Assembly (NCBI RefSeq): GCF_900547735.1
Contig: NZ_URHZ01000058.1
Span: 1-36,391 of the forward strand
DNA: 36,391 nucleotides
DNA from: an uncultured Clostridium sp.
GTDB lineage: Bacteria > Bacillota > Clostridia > Lachnospirales > Lachnospiraceae
Direction: 5' to 3'
This document shows positions 1-7,601 of the stretch, piece by piece. The first letter of the stretch is position 1, and each line of letters opens with the position of its first letter. The position numbers were made by a program, and so were the translations under genes. The notes under the pieces were generated by a model. That model had not been told where the DNA came from. It did no database searches and was given only the letters and a program-made list of their open reading frames with translations.

Positions 1-389
1 AAGTACTGCAAAATCAATGTTTTGTATAAATCACGAATTCACTTTGAAATTTTACTTTTTTAAAAGATTCTGTAAAAGATTCAAAAGAGACGGTGTAAAA
101 ATGTGCAGCTATTGTTCCGTTATATAATAGAAAATCAAGGTATGGTTAAAAGAAAAGAGGTGGAATAAAAAGTAAGATACGAATGATAAAAAGAGAAATT
201 GTAACAGATAATCAGACGTTACGCTTCCGCCCGGCGGATACCGGGCAGGAAAAATATATCGGGAGCTATAAAAGACGCTGTAAAGCGTCCGTCCGACGGT
301 GTCTGAGTATTTTTTCAGCTCCCGAACACGGTTTCTCATCCAGCGGTCCCAGGCGCCCCGCAGGGTCCGGCCGGAAGATAGGGTTCCTC
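1..389. other. gene-free left edge
   Basis: No convincing gene is seen in this stretch. The first 180 bases are AT-rich and hold a short direct repeat (AAAAGATTC at 62-70 and 74-82). Two open frames cross the region (minus 109-447, plus 183-464), but neither has a placed Shine-Dalgarno, both run into the VanZ-like gene out of frame, and their predicted proteins show no family I know. The only supported element is a hairpin followed by a short T run that would end the VanZ transcript, listed separately. Confidence 0.5.
266..290 (-). terminator. terminator after the VanZ-like gene
   Basis: Read on the minus strand there is a perfect 6-bp stem GACGCT / AGCGTC with loop TTAC, followed at once by TTTTATAG. 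It lies 100 bases beyond the stop of the VanZ-like gene and is in the right orientation. The stem is short, so termination may be partial. Confidence 0.5.
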
Positions 390-824
390 TCATCGACTCC
401 GGCCGGGGTGATTCCGGTACAGCCGTCCGCCTGCTGCCCCGATCCATGTGCCCAGTGTATTTAATACGAGGTCATCCAACTCCGAGACACCTGTTCCAAA
501 CAGATACTGCATTGTTTCAATTGCAAGAGACAATCCGAGGCCGCACAACGCGGCCGTCCGGAGCCGTTTGAGATTCCCGGATGCCGTAAGCGCGCATCCC
601 AGGGGGACAAACCAGACAATATTGCCCACAAACAGATATACAAAACGAAACCACCTTCCCTGCCTGATGAGCGGAATATAGTCCTGAAACAGAGTCAGGT
701 TGACGGTTCCGTTCTGCATGAGGTGTGACATACTGAATCCCGTTCGGAAAACGGTAATGCGCAGTAAGATGGCTAGATAAACCAGAAAGATGAATTTCAA
801 CCAGTTACTGCCTGTCTTTCGCAT
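390..824 (-). CDS. VanZ-like membrane protein
   Basis: A 144-residue membrane protein of the VanZ family. The N-terminal helix (about residues 9-27) is followed by a loop with the NLTLFQDYIPL segment typical of the family. Then come a second helix (about 62-82) with NIVWFVPLG, and two C-terminal helices with ETMQYLFGTGVSELDDL, the charged motif found in VanZ-like proteins. VanZ itself gives low teicoplanin resistance, but most relatives have no known role, and nothing here points to glycopeptide resistance. The start is set by an AAGGTGG site 6 bases upstream of the ATG. An array of 15-bp repeats sits just before this site. It is the last gene of the minus-strand series at the left edge and is followed by a hairpin terminator. 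Confidence 0.88.
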   Translation of the reverse strand: MRKTGSNWLKFIFLVYLAILLRITVFRTGFSMSHLMQNGTVNLTLFQDYIPLIRQGRWFRFVYLFVGNIVWFVPLGCALTASGNLKRLRTAALCGLGLSLAIETMQYLFGTGVSELDDLVLNTLGTWIGAAGGRLYRNHPGRSR

Positions 825-840
825 AGAATTCCACCTTTCA

Positions 841-915
841 AATCAATTACTTTCATATAAATTACTTTCACATAAATTACTCTCATATAAATTACTCTCA
901 CATAAATTACTGTAA
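841..915 (-). repeat. 15-bp tandem repeat array upstream of the VanZ-like gene
   Basis: About four and a half copies of a 15-base unit run without gaps between the DUF3788 gene and the VanZ-like gene. On the minus strand the unit is GTGAGAGTAATTTAT or ATGAGAGTAATTTAT, with later copies carrying GTGAAA or ATGAAA. The unit is exactly five codons long, and each copy holds an ATG or GTG. In the VanZ-like reading frame an in-frame TGA lies between the array and the start, so the array does not extend that protein. In another frame it encodes a short leader-like peptide that would overlap the VanZ-like start. A GGAGGG lies just upstream, near 917-922. Confidence 0.8.
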
Positions 916-937
916 CCCTCCAAAAAAAGAGGCGTCG

Positions 938-1348
938 TCATGAGCACTTAGCGGACAGAATTTTTTGTATATCATCAAAATGCTCCCTGCAGGTGACGCG
1001 GTACTGGATCCAGCCGCCGTCACCACAGGGATACTGATTGTCGATATACTCCTGTGTGTATTTCTGCAGCTGCGCATATAACGATTGATACTGATTCCCG
1101 GATAAGCGTACCATCACCGTAAATGAATTGTTTTCGGCGAAAACATTGCATATCAGTTTTTTCTTCAACCTGTGGGCAATCCCCCAGCCATATTGATTTC
1201 CATAGGGAAAGGTAATCTGCTGTGCCGTAGCATACGTCGCAGTCAGCCACTCATTCAGCGAAGAAAACAGCCCGGCAGTCTCACCGCAGTAGGCGGTCAT
1301 CTTGGCCGGCGAAGGCGTCTCCTTTTTGTTCAGCATTCTCTCATACAT
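938..1348 (-). CDS. DUF3788 family protein
   Basis: A 136-residue soluble protein that I recognise as the DUF3788 family from its whole layout. It opens with MYERMLNKKE, has the central FPYGNQYGWGIAHR and KLICNVFAENN blocks, and ends with YPCGDGGWIQYRVT and a basic, Cys-containing tail. Length matches the usual family size, so it looks complete. Family function is unknown. The fold is thought to resemble small ligand-binding domains used by transcription regulators, but no DNA-binding domain is present here. The start has a GGGAG site about 10 bases upstream. Two copies of TATAAAATAAGA just upstream may contain its promoter. Confidence 0.88.
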   Translation of the reverse strand: MYERMLNKKETPSPAKMTAYCGETAGLFSSLNEWLTATYATAQQITFPYGNQYGWGIAHRLKKKLICNVFAENNSFTVMVRLSGNQYQSLYAQLQKYTQEYIDNQYPCGDGGWIQYRVTCREHFDDIQKILSAKCS

Positions 1349-1366
1349 ATCAGGTGTCTCCCGGAT

Positions 1367-1395
1367 TCTTATTTTATACGTCTCTTATTTTATAC
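1367..1395 (-). repeat. 13-bp direct repeat with candidate -10 boxes upstream of the DUF3788 gene
   Basis: TCTTATTTTATAC (plus-strand reading) occurs at 1367-1379 and again at 1383-1395, one 16-base period apart. On the minus strand each copy reads GTATAAAATAAGA, which contains a TATAAAAT resembling a -10 box. It lies between the DUF1266 stop and the DUF3788 start, so it may be a duplicated promoter core or an operator. No good -35 box was found at a standard distance. Confidence 0.5.
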
Positions 1396-1417
1396 TTCTT
1401 GAATTATTATTCCTATA

Positions 1418-2224
1418 TTACCATTCTTTTTTCAGCTCCGTATACCAGTCGAGCTGATAAGGACCATCCTCCATGGCTTTCAGGGACTGATAAAGATAGA
1501 CACGGTACTGAAACTCAGACTGCGGGTCGGTGGGATCGGATTTACTCCAAAATACGTATCCGTAAATATAGCTCTGCATAAAGTCTTCCCAGGACGGGAA
1601 CATGGCCTGTGCCTTTTTGGCAAGTTCCAGAGACTTGTCCATGGCCTCCTCATAGGTATAATAGCCGGTTACATAGTACTGTCCCAGAAGCATCAGCGCG
1701 CGGCTCAAATCCCAGCCAGCACATGCATTTTCCCCATAGGTCTTGTACGCCATATAAGCCGCCATCTGCCGGGCCGCCTCACCGTCGGAAATAGAGCTCT
1801 GGCTGCCGTTATCTCCCCAGGACGCATTCAAATCGATATCCGTCGCATACTGCCCCAGATTATGTTCATTGTAATAACTTAAAAGAGATTTATTATGTCC
1901 TCCGGTTTCCAGCCAGGTAATCTTGTCCTCGGCGCTCCGGCGGTCCGTAACGCCCCAGTCACGCTCCAATACCTGCCTGAGGGCCACGGAATAGACCAGA
2001 TCATTGGGGGAACCGCCTCCCGGTTTTGAGATATCCGCGCCGTTGCGGACACACCAGAGTGCATAGGCGGAATTAAACCAGCGCACCGTATCAGGATACG
2101 TCCGTGATTCCGTCCCGCTGCCGGTCCCGGCCTGCACCGTCAAACCGGCGCCGGGCAGCGGGGAAAGACTGCATGAGAAAACTGCACATAAAAGTACTGC
2201 CGCTATTAACTTCTTTATTTTCAT
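1418..2224 (-). CDS. secreted DUF1266 domain protein
   Basis: A 268-residue protein with an N-terminal signal peptide: basic MKIKK, a hydrophobic stretch to about residue 20, and a likely signal peptidase I site after VQA near residue 32. FSCS at residues 16-19 is a poor lipobox. The C-terminal half (about 150-250) carries the DUF1266 pattern, with GWDLSRALMLLGQYYVTGY, then an acidic helix and the PSWEDFMQSYIYGYVFW block. The family is described from bacteria without a known reaction. A GGAGG site precedes the ATG. It sits in a string of small accessory genes with no shared pathway that I can see. An extracytoplasmic or surface role is inferred from the signal peptide alone. Confidence 0.85.
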   Translation of the reverse strand: MKIKKLIAAVLLCAVFSCSLSPLPGAGLTVQAGTGSGTESRTYPDTVRWFNSAYALWCVRNGADISKPGGGSPNDLVYSVALRQVLERDWGVTDRRSAEDKITWLETGGHNKSLLSYYNEHNLGQYATDIDLNASWGDNGSQSSISDGEAARQMAAYMAYKTYGENACAGWDLSRALMLLGQYYVTGYYTYEEAMDKSLELAKKAQAMFPSWEDFMQSYIYGYVFWSKSDPTDPQSEFQYRVYLYQSLKAMEDGPYQLDWYTELKKEW

Positions 2225-2336
2225 TCCTTTTCCTCCATTCCTTCTGTCCTGCTACATGGCCTCCCGATGACGGTATTCGGCCTTTCCAAGTCTGATATCT
2301 GCTGGTTTCATTTTACCGGAAAATGGTATTTAAACC

Positions 2337-2774
2337 TCATGAAAAAAGATTTTTAGTGAAATAGTGCCGTTTTCCGGTAAGCGGATAATTCTCTAAATGG
2401 AAAACTTCCTCATAGCCGTGTTTTTTATAAAAATCAGGGGCCTGAAAACTGAAGGTGTCTAAGAATACGAATTTACATCCTCTTTCCCTGGCTGTGTCCT
2501 CTGCCTGATTGAGCAGCCGGCTGCCGATATTCTGACCTCTCAAAAGCTTACCCACCCATAAAAACTTTATCATAAGCCAGTTGCCGTGCGTTTCCCCAAT
2601 CAGTCCGGCCGCTTTTTTCCCCTGTGCGTCCTCCAGGAAGATTCCCAGTTCCCTGGGATTTTTATCCTCAAGTTTTTCCAGGTTGTATTCCAGCAATCCG
2701 GCATAGATTTCGGCTCTGTCCTGCTCCTCTATTTTATCTGTAATCTGAAAATGAACGGTATTCTGAAATTCCAT
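2337..2774 (-). CDS. GNAT family N-acetyltransferase
   Basis: A 145-residue single-domain GNAT protein. Acetyl-CoA binding motif A is visible as WVGKLLRGQNIGSRLL (about residues 73-88), with the Q-N-I-G-S pyrophosphate loop. It is followed by the motif B strand and helix, CKFVFLDTF and APDFYKKHGYEEV. The GNAT fold transfers an acetyl group from acetyl-CoA to an amine. The substrate cannot be read from the sequence. It follows the short DUF4317 gene with a gap of only 25 bases, so the two are probably co-transcribed. Length and motifs look complete. Confidence 0.9.
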   Translation of the reverse strand: MEFQNTVHFQITDKIEEQDRAEIYAGLLEYNLEKLEDKNPRELGIFLEDAQGKKAAGLIGETHGNWLMIKFLWVGKLLRGQNIGSRLLNQAEDTARERGCKFVFLDTFSFQAPDFYKKHGYEEVFHLENYPLTGKRHYFTKNLFS

Positions 2775-2799
2775 TTTACTTCTCTCCTTTTAATTTAAC

Positions 2800-3435
2800 C
2801 TATTCTTTTTCAGGAATCACATTCAGGAGCCGGAGCAGTTCTTTGTGGGGACGTCCCGCATCCGCGTGGAAAACGGCGATATGGTTCGTATCTCCGCTCC
2901 TGTCGGTAAAAGCGGGAAATAAAAATCCGCATTCCGGTTTGCCCGGCTCGTATTCCCCGGACAGGGGACAGATGGCGCAAATCATATATTCAAACACCTC
3001 TTCCGATTCCCACAGACGCTCCTTGTCGGATGTCTTTGCCGGTATATCATAACGGTCGTGGAAAACGAGAATGGCATACCCGGAGGATGCGTGATAGTTC
3101 TCCATCATTACGTCGTAAAACGTATCCATCAGGGCATCGTTTTTCAAGCCGCATTCATTCATCGCCATCAGTAACTGCCACATACCGCCCGGCTTTCGTA
3201 CCGCCTCGGGAAATTCATATTTCTTCAGGTTTACATTGGTGGCCGAAAAAGGGATTTCCTTTGCCAGCGCCAGTTTTTTTGTCCGTTCCGGTGAGGAAAG
3301 CTTAAGAAAATTAGTATTAAAACTTCCGTCAAAATCCCCGTCCCCGTCTACGTAACACCCGGCAATTCTCGTGAAGGAGGTCCGTGAAAGAGTCATCCGC
3401 CTTGTCAGCTCCAGCATATCTTCTCTGTTAATCAT
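2800..3435 (-). CDS. short DUF4317 family protein
   Basis: A 211-residue protein matching the N-terminal part of the DUF4317 family. Recognisable blocks are TRIAGCYVDGDGD near residue 22, the FYDVMMENYHASSGYAILV helix-strand, HDRYDIPAKTSD, EVFEYMICAICPL and CGFLFPAFTDRSGDTN. From memory, full family members are near 380-400 residues, so this one seems to lack about 170 C-terminal residues. It ends in a clean stop with no matching remnant downstream, where the GNAT gene begins. Function of the family is unknown. An AAAGGT site lies about 10 bases before the ATG. It could be a natural short paralogue rather than a broken gene. Confidence 0.82.
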   Translation of the reverse strand: MINREDMLELTRRMTLSRTSFTRIAGCYVDGDGDFDGSFNTNFLKLSSPERTKKLALAKEIPFSATNVNLKKYEFPEAVRKPGGMWQLLMAMNECGLKNDALMDTFYDVMMENYHASSGYAILVFHDRYDIPAKTSDKERLWESEEVFEYMICAICPLSGEYEPGKPECGFLFPAFTDRSGDTNHIAVFHADAGRPHKELLRLLNVIPEKE

Positions 3436-3489
3436 AATCAGTGATTACCTTTCTGTCATATTATCGGTTTTCTATTAGTCGGGAGTGCG

Positions 3490-4431
3490 TCAGAACCTCA
3501 TCAGAAGAAAATTCGCCGTCAGTCCGGCGGCCGTTCCTATGAGCAGTATCAGGTCACCCCGTTTGATTCGTCCTTCTTCAACGGCCTCACAGAGCGCGTA
3601 GGGGACCGAAGCGGAGATCAGGTTGCCATATTCCGGGACGCGGTCGATATAGGTGCCCTTTCCAAAGCCCAGTCTGGGCATGATGAGATTCAGCGCCCTG
3701 CTGGCCTGATGGGGAACCACCAGATCAATCTCATCCCGGGTCACGCCGGCTTCCTTCAGACAATGCTCTACAAAACCGGGCAGACACTTGGCGGACAGCT
3801 TCAGGATCCGTTTCCCCTTCATATCAAAATAGTAATCGTCCCGGTTCTCATCATTCATGGAAAAGGCCGGCATCAGGCCGCCTCCGCCCCTGATTTCCGT
3901 GTCATGCGCACCCTCGGACCAGGTTCTCTGGCAGCTGTAGAGGATCGCGGACGGATTGGAGTTTTCGGATTTTGTCAGCACACAGGCGCTGGTTCCGTCC
4001 GAAAACAGCTCATAGCTCTCCGTCTGTTCCGGATTCAGGGCTGCGGATGCCGTATCGCCCGATATAATCAGCGCATTGTTATACCGTCCGATTTCAATCA
4101 GGCATGACATTACATCCAGGGCCGAGATAAAACTGGTACACGTCGTATTGATATCCATGGCGGGAATCTGAAGACCTTTCGCCAGCCGCTCATGCACCAG
4201 GGCGGCGTTGCAGGGAATGGCCTGCAGCGGAGTTGCCATGGCACAGACAATACAGTCTATCTCTTCTATCTTCATTCCGGCGCATATAAGCGCCTTTTTA
4301 GCCGACAGCACCGCCAGATCCAATAGAGTTTCCCCCGGTTCCAGCCGGTACCGGGTCTGTCCTCCAAAATCCATCTTATGTGCCGCCAGGGTCTTTCCCC
4401 AGCCGGCAATCTTTACCCTGCGTTCCTTCAT
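3490..4431 (-). CDS. type III beta-ketoacyl synthase (FabH/OleA-like)
   Basis: A 313-residue thiolase-fold condensing enzyme. The catalytic triad is intact: Cys98 in DINTTCTSF, His241 in VVPHQASRA, and Asn270 in EYGNLISASVPYAL. The C-terminal GTAAGLTANF loop is also typical of ketosynthase III. Such enzymes join an acyl thioester to malonyl-ACP (FabH) or to a second acyl-CoA (OleA type), giving a beta-keto product. No acyl carrier protein, malonyl transferase or other fatty-acid genes are nearby, so this is not the housekeeping FabH locus. It is the last gene of the four-gene operon, 13 bases after the adenylate-forming enzyme gene. The substrate is not evident. Confidence 0.9.
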   Translation of the reverse strand: MKERRVKIAGWGKTLAAHKMDFGGQTRYRLEPGETLLDLAVLSAKKALICAGMKIEEIDCIVCAMATPLQAIPCNAALVHERLAKGLQIPAMDINTTCTSFISALDVMSCLIEIGRYNNALIISGDTASAALNPEQTESYELFSDGTSACVLTKSENSNPSAILYSCQRTWSEGAHDTEIRGGGGLMPAFSMNDENRDDYYFDMKGKRILKLSAKCLPGFVEHCLKEAGVTRDEIDLVVPHQASRALNLIMPRLGFGKGTYIDRVPEYGNLISASVPYALCEAVEEGRIKRGDLILLIGTAAGLTANFLLMRF

Positions 4432-4444
4432 CCCTGCCCCTTTC

Positions 4445-5743
4445 TCATGCGTTCTTTCTCTCCACCCGCTTCATCTTCCCGCCCTTTTCCCTGCCGTATG
4501 CCGTAAATCTGATTTCCGGCAGGATAAAACCGCAGTCCTTTGAGAGAAGTGAAAATTCCTCAGCAATTCTCTGTTTTCCGTATTCCGTCAGGTCGGCATA
4601 GACGGTCAGACGGCCGTCTTTTTCCTGCACGATCCTGTAATCTCCGGATATGCCCGTGTTTTCCGCTTCTCCGCCCCCATCCGCAAACAGGATGCACCTT
4701 CTGATAAAGTCCGGGAATATGGGCACATCCCTCCCGTCATGGCCCTGGAAGGTAAAGACGTCGTCCTCGCGGCCCTCTATCTTTTCGAGCGCCAGACAGG
4801 GACTGCCGCAGGCGCAGGCCGCCTTCTTTTCCACCAGTATGTCATTTAAACGGTAGCGGATAATGGGCTGAGCCTTCCGTTCAAAGTCGGTCACAATGGG
4901 CACGAATCTTTTTTCATCCAGGTATTCCCGCTCGATATGCACGATATCCTCATTCAAATGGAGCGTTCCCTTTGGGCAGGTGGAGGCCAGGCAGCCCTCG
5001 GTGCACTGGTAGACCTGGTGAATTACGGGCAGCCCGAACGCTTCCTTAAGCCTCCGTTCATCCTCCGGTTCCAGTACCTCGGCAATGGAAATTACGGTCT
5101 GCGGACGAATCTCTGTCTTCCCCTGCCTGACATCTTCCGCAATCATAAGAAGGAGCGAGGGCTGTCCCGCCAGAATCTGCGGCCGGATTTCCTCAAGGCG
5201 TTTCCGGTGCTCCTCCATGTCTTTATAAATATCAAAGAAGTGAAACCTGATATTTTTAGACTTTACCGCCTGATAGAGGTTACTGTCGGCCCTCATGAAA
5301 AATGCGATGGAGTACTTATCAAGGATACTTCCGGGAAGAAATTTTGCAAGAACATATCCGGCCCAGCGGTTCTTCTCATCGTCGGACACCAGGAAAATTC
5401 CTCTGTTCCCGGAGGTGCCGGAGCTTAGCCCCACCGTCACCCCCTTGAGTTTTGGCGTAAATTCCCGTTCCCGTTCAGCCCGGACCGCAAAGTCCAGGGC
5501 TTCTTCCCTGCCGATTCCGACCGTGTTGAGCTCGTCAAAATGTTCCATCATGAATGTTTTATCCGTAACCGGACAGGAAGACAGTTGTTCCACTCCCCTG
5601 TAAACGGCGGAATGGTCCGCAATATATTTTAAATGCTTCCTGATTTTCTGTTCCTGCCATCTTTCCAGGGAACTCCTGTCCGAAAACGGCCTTCTGTATT
5701 TGTAATAAAGATAATACTTAAGCACGGAAAGCTGGTCTGCCAT
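4445..5743 (-). CDS. adenylate-forming enzyme, PaaK / F390-synthetase-like
   Basis: A 432-residue protein of the phenylacetate-CoA ligase / CapK / F390-synthetase side of the ANL superfamily. The phosphate-binding loop is LSSGTSGNRG (about residues 106-115), the aromatic-TE motif is YQCTEG (about 245-250), and the ribose-binding region reads RYRLNDI (about 296-302). A Cys-rich CACGSPC at about 310-316 resembles the metal-like cluster in this branch. It should activate a carboxylate as acyl-AMP, perhaps passing it to CoA or an alcohol. A GTG at 5755 is possible as a start, but AGGAG at 5748-5752 favours the ATG at 5743. The gene overlaps the end of the reductase-hydrolase gene by 26 bases, which suggests coupled translation. 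Confidence 0.85.
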   Translation of the reverse strand: MADQLSVLKYYLYYKYRRPFSDRSSLERWQEQKIRKHLKYIADHSAVYRGVEQLSSCPVTDKTFMMEHFDELNTVGIGREEALDFAVRAEREREFTPKLKGVTVGLSSGTSGNRGIFLVSDDEKNRWAGYVLAKFLPGSILDKYSIAFFMRADSNLYQAVKSKNIRFHFFDIYKDMEEHRKRLEEIRPQILAGQPSLLLMIAEDVRQGKTEIRPQTVISIAEVLEPEDERRLKEAFGLPVIHQVYQCTEGCLASTCPKGTLHLNEDIVHIEREYLDEKRFVPIVTDFERKAQPIIRYRLNDILVEKKAACACGSPCLALEKIEGREDDVFTFQGHDGRDVPIFPDFIRRCILFADGGGEAENTGISGDYRIVQEKDGRLTVYADLTEYGKQRIAEEFSLLSKDCGFILPEIRFTAYGREKGGKMKRVERKNA

Positions 5744-7601
5744 AAGTCTCCTCACTCCCTCTCTGATGGGAAAACACGATTCGGATTTCCGGGTGTTCCC
5801 GTTTCAGCCTGCAGAGCCTTCGGAGCGAATTTTTGTACTCCGCAAAATCCTTCTGGATCAGGCGCGGAATCATTCTCATCCGGAGGGTATCGCGGACCAG
5901 ATCACCTCCCCAGCAGGCATCCGCCGCCAGGAACAGTTTCAAATCTGGTATCCAGAGTCCCATCTGTCCCGTACAATGCCCATGAAGCGCTACGCCGATA
6001 AGACTGCCGTCCCCGAACAGATCGTAAACCTCTTCAAAATACCGGCAGAGGAAATGTTCTGTGAGCCGGTTCTCAGGTTCCCGGCGGCTCACCCCGTCAC
6101 TTACCCCGGGCAGCATCTCCGTAAACACCAGATCCCGGATTCCCGGTTTGTCAAGCGTCTTCATGGTTCCGGCCGAAGCCACCAGGCGGTATCCGCTGAA
6201 TTTCTTAAGTCCTCCGATGTGATCCGGATGTGCATGGGACAGAATGATGGTTCCGATGCTTTCCGGACTGATTCCGTCGGCTTTCAGCCGTTTATCAATC
6301 ACCTGTTCCGGCCTCACATGGACCGGGTTTAAAAGACGGTACAGTTTATGAAACGGGCCGCCCTGATAAATGGCCTCCGAGTATCCAGTGTCAAACAGGA
6401 TGTTTCCAAGCCGCCTGTGCCGTATCAGCGCCGCCATTGCCGGAAACTCCCTCTTTTCACCGGGATGTCCCCGGAAAAGGAGCCGCAGATCATTGGTGCA
6501 GGAACCGCAGTGATACAGTTTTACCCCGTCTATCAGCGCGGGCGGTTTGGGCAGTCCCTGGGACGGCTCCGCTTTTTTGGAAAGCTTCCCCGGCAGGTTT
6601 CTCTTCCCTTCCGATTCGTTTTCCTTCCACCAACGTCCATATTCCTGAATCGATTCCATCAGAGATTTCTCCGGTTCATAGCCGAGTATGTCCCTTGCCC
6701 TGCTGATATCCATGGTCTGGGAGAACGCCAGCGTGCATACCGTGTACTTCGTAAGCGGAGGCTCTCCGGGCAGGCGGAATGTCCTGTAGGCCCATTCCAG
6801 GGCCCAGGCCACGCCGTAAACCGCCTTAAAGGGCAGTTTCCTGTAATGGGGCTGCTTATCAATGGCGGCCAGAAAGGATTCCAGAAGGATCCGGAATTCC
6901 GTCGGCTCCCCATTGGTGATATTAAACACCCTTCCATCCGCCTCCGCCGCAGTCAGGGCCAGACGGCAGGCCTGAGCCACGTTTTCCACGCTGGTCAGAT
7001 CTACGGTGATGCGGCCGTCCCTCATAAGGGGAATCCCAATCCTCCCATTCGCCCGTAAAAGCCGGGGAACCAGGCTCGTATCCCCGATCCCGATCAAGCC
7101 CCTGGGGCGGAGGATGACGGTCTCCAGTCCCTTCTCATGTATCTCACCGATCACCCGTTCCGCCATCAGTTTCGACTTGATATAAAAGTTTAAATCGTTT
7201 TGCTCCGGCGCCTGCTCCTCACGGATTCCATAGCGGTCATGCTTCTCCGTATAGATGCTGGGGGATGAAATATAAACGAGACGTTCGACACCGTTTTCAA
7301 GGCAGAGTTCCGCCACCAGAGCGGTTCCCGCTACATTCGTCCCGTAAAAATCCTCCCATTTTCCCCAAACAGTGGAAAGGGCGCCCGCATGGATGACGTA
7401 CCGGACATCCCGAAAATAGGTCTCACAGGTTTTGCGGTCCGTGAAGTCGCCTGGACAGAATTCAGCACCCAGCTTTTGAAGCGCTTCTCCGCGTTCCCGG
7501 TTTCTCCCAAGGGCTAAAACCCGGTATTCCTTTGTAAGACGCTTCACCAGATATCCGCCTAAAAATCCGGTCGCCCCTGTGATCAGAACTGTATCCCTCA
7601 T
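5718..7601 (-). CDS. fusion of OleD-like NAD(P) reductase and MBL-fold hydrolase
   Basis: A 627-residue two-domain protein. Residues 1 to about 330 are an extended short-chain dehydrogenase: nucleotide loop TGATGFLGG (8-16), the SS of YISSPS, and the Y140-x3-K144 pair. The C-terminal segment LPGEPPLTKY near 277-286 resembles OleD and 3-beta-hydroxysteroid dehydrogenases as I remember them. A Pro/Lys-rich linker (about 335-358) leads to a metallo-beta-lactamase fold: H456-x-H458-x-D460-H461, H542 in LHGHCTG, D561 in LAADACW and H612. The first domain probably reduces a beta-keto acyl product. The second probably hydrolyses an ester, lactone or thioester. It starts within the stop of the glycosyltransferase gene (4-base overlap). 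Fusion implies that the two steps act in sequence. Confidence 0.9.
   Translation of the reverse strand: MRDTVLITGATGFLGGYLVKRLTKEYRVLALGRNRERGEALQKLGAEFCPGDFTDRKTCETYFRDVRYVIHAGALSTVWGKWEDFYGTNVAGTALVAELCLENGVERLVYISSPSIYTEKHDRYGIREEQAPEQNDLNFYIKSKLMAERVIGEIHEKGLETVILRPRGLIGIGDTSLVPRLLRANGRIGIPLMRDGRITVDLTSVENVAQACRLALTAAEADGRVFNITNGEPTEFRILLESFLAAIDKQPHYRKLPFKAVYGVAWALEWAYRTFRLPGEPPLTKYTVCTLAFSQTMDISRARDILGYEPEKSLMESIQEYGRWWKENESEGKRNLPGKLSKKAEPSQGLPKPPALIDGVKLYHCGSCTNDLRLLFRGHPGEKREFPAMAALIRHRRLGNILFDTGYSEAIYQGGPFHKLYRLLNPVHVRPEQVIDKRLKADGISPESIGTIILSHAHPDHIGGLKKFSGYRLVASAGTMKTLDKPGIRDLVFTEMLPGVSDGVSRREPENRLTEHFLCRYFEEVYDLFGDGSLIGVALHGHCTGQMGLWIPDLKLFLAADACWGGDLVRDTLRMRMIPRLIQKDFAEYKNSLRRLCRLKREHPEIRIVFSHQRGSEETYGRPAFRA

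Noticed and set aside
109..447. Open frame of 112 codons on the minus strand at the left edge
   Set aside because: It starts inside the VanZ-like gene in another frame, has no ribosome site and shows no family pattern.
183..464. Open frame of 93 codons on the plus strand
   Set aside because: The only purine-rich site is about 20 bases too far from the ATG, and the frame runs against the VanZ-like gene.
390..824. VanZ as evidence for a glycopeptide resistance operon
   Set aside because: No vanH, vanA, vanX or vanY genes are near, and VanZ-like proteins are common without resistance.
3490..4431. Housekeeping fabH
   Set aside because: No other fatty-acid genes or carrier protein are present, and the gene is tied to a ligase, a reductase and a glycosyltransferase.
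6348..7058. 236-codon open frame antisense to the reductase-hydrolase fusion
   Set aside because: Rich in Pro, Arg and Gly as expected for an antisense shadow, and the sense gene is secure.
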